Source: Anarhynchus alexandrinus | Lineage: Eukaryota > Chordata > Aves > Charadriiformes > Charadriidae | DNA length: 64,000 nt | Assembly: GCA_008711295.1 (NCBI GenBank) | Contig: VUYV01000015.1 | Coordinates: forward strand, 7,685,178-7,749,177 | Reading direction: 5' to 3' | Shown here: piece by piece, positions 1-13,450 of the stretch | Layout of the letters: each line of letters starts with the position of its first letter | Numbering within the stretch: the stretch's first letter is position 1 | Notes under the pieces: generated by a model | What the model saw: only the letters and a program-made list of their open reading frames with translations | The model's database searches: none | Told to the model about the DNA's origin: nothing | Position numbers and translations under genes: made by a program

Positions 1-703
1 GCAGTCAGCTGCCCAAGTGATCCACACGGCAGTATAACTGTAATGCAAAAAGCATGAATGCACATCTTGTAAGGGCCGTACAGTTTATCTTCTTGACTTC
101 ATCTGCCTTGCTACCAGCTGAAAACGTTTTGCTAGTTTTAAGACAGACTGCATATGCTTACACAAATGCAGATGTTTATGATTGTTATGGGATGGGAGAC
201 AAACCTCAATACACAAATCAAGTAATGTGACATGAAAAAATAAAGACCCTGTTTAGAATTTGCCCACCATTAACTACTGAAGAATTTACAAACAATTCTT
301 TAGTAGCTCGTATCTGAGCCAATTAGCAAGATTTAACTGAAAGCTTGTGGCATACAAAGCAGTTTAAACACTTTGTAAGATTAGGTCTAAAGAATTAAGT
401 ATCCCAACTTTGTTAATATAAATACCAAATCACATTAGAGCTTGCATTAAACAAGTCTTCCCATTCTTTCAGTGGCACTGGCGTGAAAAAGGAATATTTC
501 AGAATTAGAGTTTCATTGGTCAAAACATCAGCTGAGAACACTCGGATTTCTACACTGGCAAGCAAATATTTTAAAATGCTGTACCATGAGAGGCCTAGGA
601 AGCATTTTAGTCTATTTTACAGCTAAAGCATCCCATTACAGACCCTCCAAAGCCAATCCCTCCCACAAGACTTCTATGATGCGAGAGAGGGCAGAATATT
701 CAC
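1..703 (-). other. SMAD2: SMAD2 intron 3 (partial)
   Basis: This is the stretch downstream of the exon 3 donor in the direction of transcription, which is right to left. The GT of the donor lies at 702-703. The sequence is AT-rich and has no recognisable exon or repeat. Exon 4, which continues the MH1 domain, is not present and must lie beyond the left edge of the window. Confidence 0.85.
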
Positions 704-793
704 CTGGTTTGTTCAGAGAAGCTGTAAAGGCCTGTTGTATCCCACTGATCTATCGTGTTTGGTGTACTCAGTCCCCAAATTTCAGAGCAAGTG
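704..793 (-). CDS. SMAD2: SMAD2 exon 3 (alternatively spliced MH1 insert)
   Basis: Read on the minus strand, this 90-nt exon completes a split serine codon (residue 79) and then encodes TCSEIWGLSTPNTIDQ, followed by WDTTGLYSFSEQT and two bases of codon 109. This is the 30-residue insert that distinguishes full-length SMAD2 from SMAD3. SMAD2 is the receptor-regulated transducer of TGF-beta/activin/nodal signalling; it is phosphorylated by type I receptors and enters the nucleus with SMAD4. The insert lies just before the MH1 DNA-binding hairpin and is known to block direct DNA binding; the exon-skipped isoform can bind DNA. The acceptor is a T-rich tract ending in gcacag (AG at 794-795). The donor is CAG|GTGAAT, with A instead of G at +5. 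Exons 2 and 3 both end in phase 2 with AG, so skipping keeps the frame. Identity and boundaries are secure; isoform use in this species is inferred. Confidence 0.97.
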
Positions 794-3700
794 CTGTGCA
801 TAAATTGAAAACAAAAACAAAAAATTGATATGAATATGGAACATGGTTATTCAAAACACCATGATGTCAAACATGGAAAAATGTACAGAATACTTCCTTT
901 CACATAGAAGATAGAGCATTGTTAGACTTGCACTTAAACTGACATCTCATGCTATATTTTCTATATGAAGGAGGCTATCAAAATGGAACACGTGATTCAA
1001 GGTAAATGATAATGTTTTTAAAAGGTGAACAAGTTCTCTGGTTTTAAGTAGTCAATACAGTTGTAATGTTCCTTAAAACAGGCAAAACTTCCTCAGCCTA
1101 GCTCTTAACAAAATTCAATTTTAAAGGGTAGTTTCTGGGTTGGGTTTTTTTGTTTTTGTTTATTTTAAACATAAGCGTCCCTAAGACTTCAAACAAAGGC
1201 CATGTGTATCTGAAACCGAACATCACAATCTAACTTTCAGGCACCACCACTTAAGCATTAATCTCATTCTCCATGCACATACTAATTTGCTGCTTTCCCA
1301 AAACAGTAAAAGTCAGACTCCAAAGAAAAGCACACGGTAGCTGATACTCCTCACTGTTTTCTGTATAATCTCTTGATTATAGAACTAAATATTCTTTTCC
1401 ACTGTATACAAAACACAGAATGTTTAACACAGTTTTACAGTATAGTATTTTAAGAATTAACTATAGAATAACAAAACTTTAATTGCTAAATCAAGCAGGA
1501 GGAAAGGGAGAGACAACTAATTCTTTACCAAACTGGTTCAATGACAAGATCACAACAGTGAAGAAAAAGGAGCCTCTGGTGGTAGACACAAATTAAAAGC
1601 AGCAGCAGATTTAAGTAAAGGAAGAAAACAGCTTGTGAATGGGCAGCACATTTTCGAAGCATAAATCAAACTCAGCTTTATCATAGACTTGCTCTGTCAC
1701 CACTGAAGATCAACAGTTTATTTTACATAAGTAACACACAACTAGACTTCACACCTCAGAAACAAAGAGAATTTGGTTGACGAGCAACTTACAAACTCCA
1801 CTCCCTAATTACAAAGCCTGAAGTTTGACTGGCTGCTACACTACCTTTAAAGTTAATAGCCTCTGAAAAGTTGTAACAAGGAGAAAAGAATCCAAGTTCA
1901 CCAAACACCTGGTTTTAAATACAGGTTGCTATTTAAATTTAAGCTCCCAAGCTTAGCTGATACACTCACAAGTTTGGATTGCACGTTCAAGGGAAGAAAA
2001 GTGAAGCAGGTATTTTTATTTCTTGCCCCTACACAGAGAAAAGTCATTAGTGTTATGAAACAAAAGAGCAGACAGCACAGCACTGTACTTAAAACTACTT
2101 TCAGGGCCGACAGCCACCTCAATTCAACGGCGACTTTAATAAAACCTAAGTGTGGGCTACTGACAAAGGGAACAAACGGTCCTTGTCCCCTTCTTGCCTG
2201 TCCCACACACCTCATTTCTAACACCATCCCAGGGAGGATGAAATGTTCATGCAATTGAGCAGCAGCCCAAACCAATGGACTGGTGGTCTGCCCACAGAAC
2301 ATGTGGCTGAAAATTAATGTTTTGAGAGTTACTTTTCAGCCAGATCAGTTCTTCTACTCACTGTGGAGCTACCCAAGCACTACAATGGAGGACTGACAGT
2401 GTAATTTTTGGCAGCAGCCTGCATTTATCACAAATAAAAACGTTAACTAAAATATGGCCTTTGACATTTTACCGATTATGGACGCAAGCAAAATTTTGTA
2501 CTAGATGACTTTTTGTCTAGGAGAGAGCAGCAGAGCACCACACGCGAAGGTCCCTTCTCTGACATATCCAGCTCTTCGAAGGAGCCAACTGTCCTGAACA
2601 AGTTACAACCATCTCAGACACAGGCAGCATTACAGCGCTCCAGAAACAGAGTAGGCAGAAGAGGGATACTGACCATCACTGCATCAGTTGAGCCCGCAAC
2701 CTCTCTTTTTCATATTCCTAAGATGCCTCCAGGACGGTGGGCTGCCAGAAGCTGTGTAAGGACCAAAATAGTTGCCCTGAAGGCACACAGGTAGCCTGTG
2801 GGACACCAGGGAGCTTCCCTGCACTGCACTGTGTCCTTAAATATGCACCGCTACTGCTGGTAAGACAGATCATCACGCACATTAAATTAGAAGAACAATC
2901 AGCAGACACAAAGCCTGCTGCATATTAATTGACACAGTCAGCTCTGACAGCTTACTACCTTTGAGCAATGGATCCTTTATACAAAGCAGTGCTCCAAAGC
3001 CGATGCTGTCACACAGATTACATGTTCCCAAAATTGTGGGGTGCATCACTGGTGTAAGCATGACATGCCACGCATTTGCTTCACAAGACTTTTAAGACAA
3101 CGCATGCAAAAGTAAAATTTCATAGCCCTCGACAAAGCACAACGAACAGGAACAGTATTTTATATTGCTAACCGCTTCTCTCTATAAATATTCAAGCTAT
3201 CAAAGCCGACAGCGTATTCTATAACCTACAGAAAGACAAAGAGTATCCTGAAGTGACTGTATGATTGAGCCACAGCTTGCAATGAAACTCAGGACACGAC
3301 GGAGGGAGGGCAGGCCAGGAGGTACAAAAAAAGCCATTAGTTAGAGCAAAACTGCTCCAATATTCAGCAGCTTACACGATATGCTGTTTTCCAGGATGGA
3401 TGTCTGCTTAGAGCTAGGATTAATAGCAGTGTTTTACTGGCTCATATACACTAGGACTATACTCCAATTCCAATAATCCACAATCAAACACTGAAGAGCC
3501 TGAAGGAAACCAGCCTGTATTATCAATAAAGTCAGCTCAACACAGCTTTTACTATTCACGAAAAGACACACCTGGGGAAATACAGTGGTCTCCCCACTCT
3601 CCTGCTCACATAAAAGACCCACTGCCTAAAAGATGCAAGACCGGCCCCCCACCGCTTCACCCAGACAGAAAATTAGCGCTCTTAATATTCGCACACACGC

Positions 3701-4095
3701 ACACCAAATCAGAATGAAATTCCTCACAACCATAAAAAGCATAATTCATACACAGCACTTCCATGAAAGGCCACAGTATGTTCATTCATAAGCAATAGCC
3801 TGACGGAGGGCAGTCACCGTCTACTCATCCCAGAAAGGTAGTGGCTGAAAAGAAGGTGACTGCATTCTGAAAAATGTTTAAACGCCTAAAACCATCTAAA
3901 AGGGAGACAGGAGGCACAGACTTTTTAATAGTACAGAATTACTGCCCCAAAATAAACAGGAGGCATTCTCTCCTAAACCTACCTTTCTGAAGCATCCTAA
4001 ACCCCTTGCGATGTGAAGAGTCCTTCTAATGCTTTAAGTCCATAAAGAATTTGGAAGAATCAAGGACTAACATCTGTACTCATAAGTTAAGTCCT

Positions 4096-4347
4096 GTCTG
4101 GAAACATTCCCAGGCTCTGGAACACTGTCATGTACGCTAGAAAGCGGCTAGGACATTCCCCAGCACTGGGCCGTGCCAATTAATGTTCTCCCACACAATT
4201 CCCAGGTTTGTGAGTCGGCACACCATCGGGACCACTCGCACCGGGCAGTTCCAATGCCGCCACCCTGCCCTGGTAGCTCAGAGTTTAAGAGTATGGACAA
4301 GGCAGTCCCGAGCCAGTTGGCCACAGTGTCTGGGAACATTCCCAAGC
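4096..4347. repeat. GC-rich block framed by 20-bp near-identical direct repeats
   Basis: A GC-rich patch in otherwise AT-rich intron. The left copy is GTCTGGAAACATTCCCAGGC (4096-4115) and the right copy GTCTGGGAACATTCCCAAGC (4328-4347), matching at 18 of 20 positions in the same orientation. A third related motif, GGACATTCCCCAGCAC, starts at about 4152. Each contains ACATTCC, which resembles the TEAD-factor core, and the right copy contains the inverted pair GGGAA/TTCCC. It could be a decayed mobile element, a local duplication or a regulatory cluster; I cannot decide which. Confidence 0.5.
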
Positions 4348-7300
4348 ACGTTTAATTTATTAGGAGGGAGACAGCCAAGACATATCACCATTTCACCTTT
4401 AGAAAGCAGACTGCCCTCAAACCGAAGCCTAGAAGCACACTTCAGGCTTCATGTTTTACCAAACAGGGATTTTTGGTTTTGAACTCACTGTATGCTGCAG
4501 CACTGGGAAGCCATCATTGTTTCCAAAATATAATTTGGCTCCTGCATCCAAGCTGTACTTAAATCTTTCCTGTGTAGACAGCACTTAAACATACTCCAAA
4601 ATACAAGCTTAAAGCTAATATACTTCCTCCCACCAGAGCAGACACTTTCATTCCAAGGAGCATTTTCACTGCTGTTCTCAAAACAATTTGTTGACAGAAA
4701 CGAGGTCAACTACACAAAAGGTAATATTTTTATCTTTTCAACACTAGCTTAGATTAGCAAATCACCATGTTCTGTGGCCTCTGGCACTCCCAGAGCAAGC
4801 TTGCTTGCATACTGGATTGCTGCTTTTGCAGACCCCACAAAATAAGTGAATTTATTATGAGGGACTTCAGGGATATAAAGCATCCCATGGGCTCAGTTTC
4901 CCAGATGTTCTGAAGTTCTTCTAACAAAAGAAAACTATTTCCAGGAGAAAGGAAAAATGCTGAAAGGATACTGGCAAGGAATAAGAGCTACCCTTTGAGA
5001 TCCAGGGACTTTTAGGGTCAAAGTCTAGCAGACATCTGGTTAAGCTGCTACACACTAAACCTGGGACAACTCAGTCCTGCAGTTCCTACCTCGGGACTGA
5101 CCAGAGGAGTGACGTGGTGAAGAAAGGGTCATACAAGTTATTACTGGGTGGAACTGAAGCTACTTCCGTCAGTGCCTTTCCCTAAGTGGAAAGGGTTGCA
5201 AGAGTTGGTGTTTCAACCTGTCTTTTCGTTTGCTTATAAGGAGCAGCATCTCAGATGATATTGTACAATTCTGGCAAGAAGAATCTTTAATGTGGCTATC
5301 AGCATGCAACAGCACAGAGTATGCCTTCACTTCTTCCATTTCATCATTTCCTTTAACAGGAAAATCTGAGTTCCAAAAAAACCCTACTCTGGGCAAGAAA
5401 TTACCTAAACAGCAAAGAGCTGTAGCAATGCTTCACAATTTTGAGACAAAGTGCCAAAACTGCCTTTCTTTAGTAAGACAGAAAATACTGACACACACAA
5501 GAAAAATGCGGAAGCAGGAAAAACCTAAGTATCAAAGATAATCAAGAAGTATTTGTATTGCCTGGTCTACGTATCAGGGATGATGCTCTCAATCAGCATC
5601 AACAGCGCAAACTATCTTAATGGAATAATAGTATCTAAGTCTACTACAAAACTGGACTATCAAGTCCCAGTTCAAATACAGATGAATTATTGATCTACCA
5701 CGAAGAGTGAACATGGACGAACGTGCTTTGTGCCACACATTAAGTAAGCAATGCAATTTCTTGCTTTAACATATTATATCCCTACTAAAGGAATCAAAGT
5801 CTGTATCAAAATCCATAAAAAGCAGATATAAACTACACGGGATGAAACAGTCTAAAGTAACACACTATAGTCACATTCAGAAGTCCAAAAATACAGATGG
5901 ACATCATCTCAACTGGAACACACTGCCCAAAAATAGATTCTTGTATTTGCAATATGATTAGGTGGCAAAGGATGCTGACCCATGTAGGTGAGAAAAGGAA
6001 TAGGATAAGGCTGAACAGGATAAGATAACCATTGCCAACCAGCATATTGATGTTATCTGTGACAGCAAGACCTCATCTTAGTGACTATAGAAAGCCATTC
6101 GCAACCCTGGCTTGCAGTGGCAGTAATTCTGAATTAGAAACCTCAGTAGTTGGAGATACAGAACAACCCACAGTCCCCCCCTCACCGATGTCCAGATGCC
6201 AACTAAAAAAGCCACTTCAGGTTCGTACTCAACCTAGGCCACTTAATTAGGTTCAGCTTCTCGGCACAGTTAAAAGCCAGATGTACTGAGTTGGAGATCC
6301 AAGCAAGTGTGTGAAAGTACTGCCCAAATAGCATCAAACAAGCCGGTGCCTACACATGGCACGGCACTGCACACACACCAGGACATCCCTGTACCTTCCC
6401 TAAGTGCATTTGCAAAATAGACTATACAACTGGGGATAAAGATGGTAAGTCTCATCACGAATACTCTGTTTTATAGAGATACTGTTTTATTTGAGGCTAT
6501 AGCTGAAAGAACCCAAAGCCAGCAGAGTTTTAAACAGTACCCTATGTGCACCAAAACTGTTAGGCACATGCTTAGGTTGGTGTCTGTATATTACAGGTTG
6601 TTGTTACTATGAATTTATTACCAGTTTTTAGAGAGACAGAATGAACAAAATCAACTAACCTACCACTAACACTATTTACAGTACTGGCAATGCTGCATGC
6701 TCTAGGTACTTTCTGTACTAAATAAAGCACTTGCAACAAGTACGGCAGATGAAAGTAGGCAGAACCACTTCAAAGGTATTTACATACAAAGTACCAGAAA
6801 CTCTCTACAGAAGTTGTTAAATACTGTCACAATTCATACATAACTACAATTCCACTTTCTTCTTCAAAGTCTTGCAAAGAAGCGGAGCAGCTCTAAAGGA
6901 GCTAAAAGGCACAGAGTTCAGTTGACAGCCTCCTCTCTACCTAAAGTAGCAGCACTAGAAAGACGACAAATAAAACCTGAAATGCAAATTGCACCATGCT
7001 AGTCAAAGCCTGTATTATACAGGAATCCTTACAGAATGGTCTTGGATACTTAACTTGCTTATTTGTGAAGTATAACACTGAACCCCTAACATTTTTTCAG
7101 GAATCTTTCATATCTTTTGGAATCTACAGCCACTAACAAGTTTGCAAGTCCATGTTCAAGGCAATCTTCTCCATTTGTATTTCTCCTGCATCTTATAATC
7201 ACAAGCCTTTCACTCAAGTGTGTTTTCACTCAAAGACTAAACAAGAAAAATGCAACACCAACAGAAAAGAAGATCAGGTTTTCACCTTAACTCGAGAAGT

Positions 7301-10300
7301 TACTTAGCGCAGGCACACAAACACCTTTATACCGGCCTAACATTTACAGGACTTACTACCTTCACTGATATTTTGTCAAGGGGGCAGAAAAAAGGTGCAG
7401 AATTTGCTTCAAGAGCTACACCAAGCTATCCAAAATGGGGTTACAGCAGTAAGAAATGGTCACTAGATTTATGGAATCCCATTTTCTCATAACAAATGGG
7501 CAAGTGCCATTGCTTTACCATTGCTCATGGCTGCTTCTGTAAAATTTGCCTGAAAAAAGAGGTTATAGTCTCCAGAGGCTGAAGATCTGTACCTTACACA
7601 CTAACTTTTTGGGAGTTTGGTTTTGTGGGGGGGTTTTGTTTTGTTTTGGTTTTTTTTAATCTTGCTATGTAAGATCTTAGATCCTAGACTTTATACAGCA
7701 ACATACTGAGCAGGAAACTGAGGCAGGAACACCGCTATATTGACTTACACTCTCGTTCACCACTAGTGTAGCTGGACTGAAGTTGCACTCCTATGAAGTC
7801 ACTGTCCATTACACTCCCCTGATACTAACTTTGAGAAAAGGATCGATTGATGGATTAAACAATAGAATCCTTCCTCTCATACCAGTTCTCTTCTTCCTGA
7901 AGCAACCCATAAAGCTGGGAGGGCGATATACTAAATGTTTGGAACTATCTCAAGAGAAGGTCTTGAAGACAACAGTAACAGGAAAGACTGATTTGAAAGG
8001 CTTAGGTCTAATATAGATGAATCAAAGTCAGCAATTAAAACAGTTCATTGGCTTACACACAGTACTGCATTCAGCACAGACAACCATTCCTACCAAATCT
8101 GCCTGATCATGGCTTCCTTAATTCTGGGTTTCAAATGAAAATGTGTGTAGCTGCTTTTACATTCTGACTTGACAGTCCTTTCTATATACAGGCAATTAGT
8201 ATTTCTCCCTATTAGAGCCTAAAATGTCTATGTACCAGCCAGTAGCAATGGCTAATTATATTACATGTCTGTGCAAACAGCACCTCAGCTAGCTGTATAG
8301 CCAGTTGTCTGAACAAAAGCTTACTGTAAAATGCAGTTTGGCTGGCCTAAATATCTCAACTACTGAAATGTATGTTGCTCATGGGTTTTTTTCCCCATGC
8401 TGGGGGTGGCAGGGAAAAGGTTATCTGCCCTGTGCTCACTTAGAAAACATAAAAGAGATCTGCAATAACAATGCAAATGTTAAGTTACTTTCATGAGACA
8501 CTTACCCTACTCCTCTTTGAATCTCACATCAATTTTGCATCCCTGCAGAATTGACCAATCTTTTTACTTGCATCTCCATCATCCCATATTACAGTGACAA
8601 AATGTCATCTACTCACTTAAATGTACATAACCAGGCATACACATTCATCAAACAGCATGACTCAAAGCTACAGCGATTCACTTCTGCTTGTGAACGATGT
8701 GAAGTAACACAGAGGTCCTGATCTCATTTTCTTGCAACAGAAAATGTAAAGATTCAGTAATTCAGTATGAAATACTAATTTTTCTTCTAGGCACCTGCTA
8801 GAGGGATGACCTAATATCTTGACCAATGCCAAGCACAAAGCACAAGTGTGAATTCTTAAAAAAATAATTTACACAGATTGCAGTGGCACTCATCCTTAAG
8901 AGGAGCTGGACAAGATTCTTCCATGGAGACATTCTGTGATAGACATTGGGGTAGAAAAGCAGAGCCCTAGGAAAGTTCTGTTAAAGGGTAATATTAGCAA
9001 CTGGAGTAAATGGATATTTACACATGTTATAAGTACAGGTGGGCAGTTAGTTTGCTAACAGATTCTCCATTCTTCAAAAGAGAAACAGAATCCGTTAAGT
9101 CTAGGAAAAGGATATTAAGTCATGTCTAAAAGAGCCCTGGACTCCAGAACAGAAAGCTCTTACCCAACTGAAAGCACAGGTTTCTCTCTCAGTACAAACT
9201 CAACAAAACAACAGTAAAACTGGCAACGGGGGCACTCAGCTCCCACAATTATGAGTGCTTCCCCAAATGTCTCCAGCCCCTTAGATTTACTTTTATAATT
9301 AAGCTATTGGTCTTATATACATAAGAAAAAAACCTTGGCTTGCCCTCTCCCCCAGAATCCAAAGGCTTTTCTCTTCAAGCGTATGCAACACAGAAAGATT
9401 ACTTGCTCAAAACAGTAACTCTACCTTCTCTCCCTGCCTCCCTTCTCCACACACACACACACATAAAGGACACAGTACATCCAAGAAAGATATGTTTATG
9501 TATGTGCATATTTAGCGGAATATAAACCATTACACAACTTCTCATAATCAGAATCCTTTTACGAATAAAGTTTACATAGAATTTCATACAATACATGCAG
9601 AATCATTACATCAAATACTAGATGCAGCATCTGAACTGAAGAAAATTATTTAAGTAACCTTCCTTATAAATGGATGTATGCTAAAAAATTAACACATCAA
9701 AATAACCAGAAAAGCAGGAGGCACAGGATACAGTTAACCTCTCTAGCACTGTGGGAAAAGAAAAAAGTCAGTGAACAACTCCCATTTACTTAAGCTTAAA
9801 CTTTAAGGATGTCCACAGGGGATGCAAAAGTGGAACGTGAGGTACAAAAGACACTCTGTTATAGCCTAACATCTGAGCAGCCCATTGCTCATTTCAGGGC
9901 CAGTAGCTAGTTTCTTCCAGTTTTGCAGAGTGCCAGGCCAACAAGTCATCTTGATGAACAGTATATGCTTCTGTTGCCTTTTCTAAAGGCACATTTCTTC
10001 CTGGGTCACATGTGCAACAAACTGCCTACAAAGCCAAAAATACAGATATGAGGCGGGCCTCTTTAAAGCACTTCATCTTCCTCCCTTCTCCCAAATCCTA
10101 ACACGCTAGCCCAGTGTTGTCAGACAAAATAAAGCAGCCAACAACAATCAGCATTACCTTTATTTTTCTCTCAATGCTAGGAGATGCCAGAAGGATAGCA
10201 CCTCAAAGTTCAAGAGCAATTTTTCTAGGATGCCATGGAAACCAAGCAGAAGTAAAATATTTAATTCTTTTCTTGTTGTCCATATGGCCTGTTCAGATGC

Positions 10301-10803
10301 AGATCCTATCAAGGAGTCTTTACTCTCTGTTCAAAGTCAGGTGGAGAGCAGCCTGCAAACTTGTAAGCTTCTCAATGGCAAGGTCAAGCAGCGCAGAAAT
10401 GGTGTTCAGGACCGAGAAATGAAAGGTATGCAATACGGCTCGGCCTCACTCAAGAGTCAGCAGGGAGCTGGCCACAAGTCTTATGCTAAAAAGACTGAAG
10501 ACAGGGAGCACGCAAAAGCAGCCTATGGAAATCCTGAGCTAAGAGCTTTGCTGGGAAACTTGCCCTAAAGTTCCCTCCTCTCAAACATAACACTACAGCG
10601 TTCAGCAGCTGCAATTGGTATCAAACTCTGAAGCAATCTTACTGGAGATAAGATGAACCACAACACAGATTTACTCCCCTCAATCACATGTTAAAAAAAA
10701 AAAGCCATCAAAATCAGTGACTTCTAGGTGCCCTGCGTCTAGTGAGGACGACAACTGTACAACAGCATTCACAGTGGCAACTCCTCAGAGATTAACCAGG
10801 TAA

Positions 10804-10815
10804 GGGGGGGGGGGG
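10804..10815 (+). repeat. Poly-G tract (12 nt)
   Basis: An uninterrupted run of twelve G on the plus strand inside SMAD2 intron 2, so poly-C in the transcript. It is prone to length errors in sequencing and to polymorphism. Confidence 0.9.
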
Positions 10816-11554
10816 AACACCAAAAAACCCCAACAAATGAAAAAAAGACTATCATGTGGACCCACAAGCTTCGAGGACGTGGGTGTTTGTACTTTAAGAT
10901 GGCATTCTTGAAATGATAACTTGGAATTCCTATACTGCTTTCATTTGTACACTATTATATCCAATAAAGGTTTTCTGATTGCTGTATTATCTTGCAGTAT
11001 CTCACAGTACCTTCAGAAACATAAATACAGCGCTTCAATGGGGATAGAAACGTGCAAGTTTGAAATACCCATAGCTGAAAGTACCGTGTTCATCACGTGT
11101 ATGAGTGAACTAATGTTGAAGATAAGTTATCCGTATTTCATCTGACAACATCACACCTGAAAACGTCTTCAGACTTTCTGATAAAAGCTTTCCAGAGAAC
11201 ACAAGAACACCATCTCCTGAAAGAAATAAAGCATCAAAACTCTATTATCGGAGTAAAAAAGGCATAACCAGAAACACACCCTCCAAAAACATCCACTTAG
11301 GGAAAGAATCAGAGCTCAGGCTAGCTAGTGAGATGTTGCACCACATCATGTAGCAGGCAGCTATGAAGCAAGTACGTCCAGCAACTCAGTCTAGCTGAGA
11401 CTGTCCTCCACTCTCATTACACCATGCCTATGAAAACAGTTGATCAAGCAGCTCCTTTCTAATATTTAAATTACCACTGAAATGCTCCAACTAAAGAGAC
11501 GGATGACTAGCACGGTCTTCCAGACCGGGAGCAATGTCAAGCTGTTCAATACTC

Positions 11555-11630
11555 TTTTGGTTTGGGTTTTTTGGGGGTTTGGGTTGGTTTGTTTGTTTTT
11601 TGGTTTGGTGTTGTTTTTTTTTTTTTAACT
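11555..11630 (+). repeat. T/G-rich low-complexity tract with G-runs
   Basis: Alternating T and G runs: GGG at 11564, GGGGG at 11573 and GGG at 11581 with GG on either side, followed by GTTT units and a long T run. It is locally telomere-like but has no regular repeat unit. It is purely simple sequence within SMAD2 intron 2. Confidence 0.8.
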
Positions 11631-13450
11631 TACAAGTTACATAAGGAATGAACAACCTAACAGATTCATCTCAATTTCATTTCACACCACATGTGGTTAC
11701 TTTTTCTTTTTTTCTGTTTTGTATTAGTAAGCAATGTCATTCAGTGGGTTAAGATGACACCCAACAGTTTCACAGCTTAACATTCCATATCACCCTTAAC
11801 AGACCTAAAAAGAATCAGAAGTATCAAAGGACAAAGTATCTTTATAGGAAGACATATCCATCCAATACTGGCTGATCTATCCACAACAAATTGGTTTGTT
11901 AACAGAAGATAGCAATCTCATAAGATCACACTTTCAAAAGGCATAAACAGAGCTCGCCATACACATTTCAGGACTAACACCAGACAGACATTAAAAAATG
12001 ACCTTTATCTCAAGTTCTCTAACCACTGTTAGTCATAGTAGGTGCGGTAAAAGCTTTTCCCACAAGCTAACAGGTACAGCTACCAAGGGCTAAGTCAAAT
12101 AATTTTTCTCAAGTAGTCCGTCATTCTCCAAGTGGGTGAGCGGCTGATGCTACCGCATGAGTGGGCTGTTCTGCAACTGATGGACAGCTGAAAAAAAGAT
12201 GTGACATTTTGATTAACCTTCTCAAACTAGTGGGTATTTGGGGTAGTGAGGAGGAGGGATTAGCTCTGCAAGACATTTATCTTGTCCGCATTCCTTGAAA
12301 AAATACAACTTGGCAAAAAGATTACTCTCAGAACTACAGTTACAGGATCTTTTAATACCTCACTTCAAACTGAAGCCGCCTCTGGACTGTTTCTCCTATG
12401 AATTACACACCCTTCTCGAGAAACCCAGGAAGAAAAAGGAACACAGGATATATAAGGTGCTCAATGCAGGGAAGGCACTACACCCAGAATGACCCCTGTT
12501 GCAGCCCAAGCCATGTATACCTAGCAGAAAATTGGTGAAACAGAGAAAATACATCGAACTTTATCCATGTCCAAACAAGAGACTATCTCTAAAGATGAGG
12601 GATATGAAAATTCAAAGAAACCTCAGGTGTCCAAGACATTCAGTGTTTCCTATAAGACGTTTCAAATGAAGTTGAGGTTTGAGCCATAGAGGAAGTTTCC
12701 CCAAGCAGCATATTGGGGAAGAGAACCGAATGGTACTTGTGCTGTGACTGTTACATCATTTTGATAAATATGTAAATGCAAAAATTAAGTCAGACAAGGA
12801 CGTTGCCATCACTCGCAGCAATGCCCATATTTTATGAGAAATATTAAATAAATTCACAACTAGCAAGGAAGCCATAAAAAGGCTTGAAGAGTTTCAGTGT
12901 TCAGATAAAAAAATGCAGTATTTTATTATAAAAATTAACTTAGTGTTTTTGCTTAGATATTATATCGCCTTATGTCCTTAGAAAGGCAAAATCAAGAAAG
13001 CAACTTAACAGCCTAACTACAGGCCTCTGCCCTCCTCAGGCCCAGAACTGAATATGGGACCCCATATTAAATACTATTGACAGAAAATCTGGAGTATGCA
13101 GGGGACACCCTTGAGGACAAGAACCACAATTTCCTGAGCTTCGCTGCCTTCAGCTAGACAGAAAGCGTTAAGATCACAGACAAATCCTGAAGCCTTCGGC
13201 ATCTTGCCCACGACCCACACCCAGACCACATATCTGACGAGGATGCCCACAAGCGCTCTTGCCTCACATGCAATTGCTTAACAGTTAAAGCACTTTCCCA
13301 GGACATCCAACAGTTTCTTTTCCTCACTCCACCTAACAGGAGTCAACCCTGATCTACCACCATCTACCCTCTGCTGAGGTGGCAGTTGCCCGGCTCTCTC
13401 TGTCCTATTACAGCCAAAAAGATGAGAGTTTCAAAGGCTTGAGGAACATT

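Larger units (their letters stand above)
794..13450 (-). other. SMAD2: SMAD2 intron 2, distal part
   Basis: Intron 2 runs from 25678 down to 794, about 24.9 kb. This part is AT-rich and non-coding. It holds scattered T/G-rich simple tracts (about 1138-1168, 7612-7660, 11555-11630), a run of twelve G (10804-10815), a short CA run (about 9452-9465) and the GC-rich repeat block listed separately. I see no exon, RNA gene or recognisable transposon here. Open frames of 60-134 codons occur on both strands with no family resemblance and are treated as chance. Confidence 0.8.

Noticed and set aside
9440..9475. CA microsatellite
   Set aside because: Only a few repeat units; too short to list as a separate repeat.
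10114..10568. Two overlapping plus-strand frames as a gene
   Set aside because: They lie within SMAD2 intron 2, show no domain, and lack supporting splice or promoter signals.
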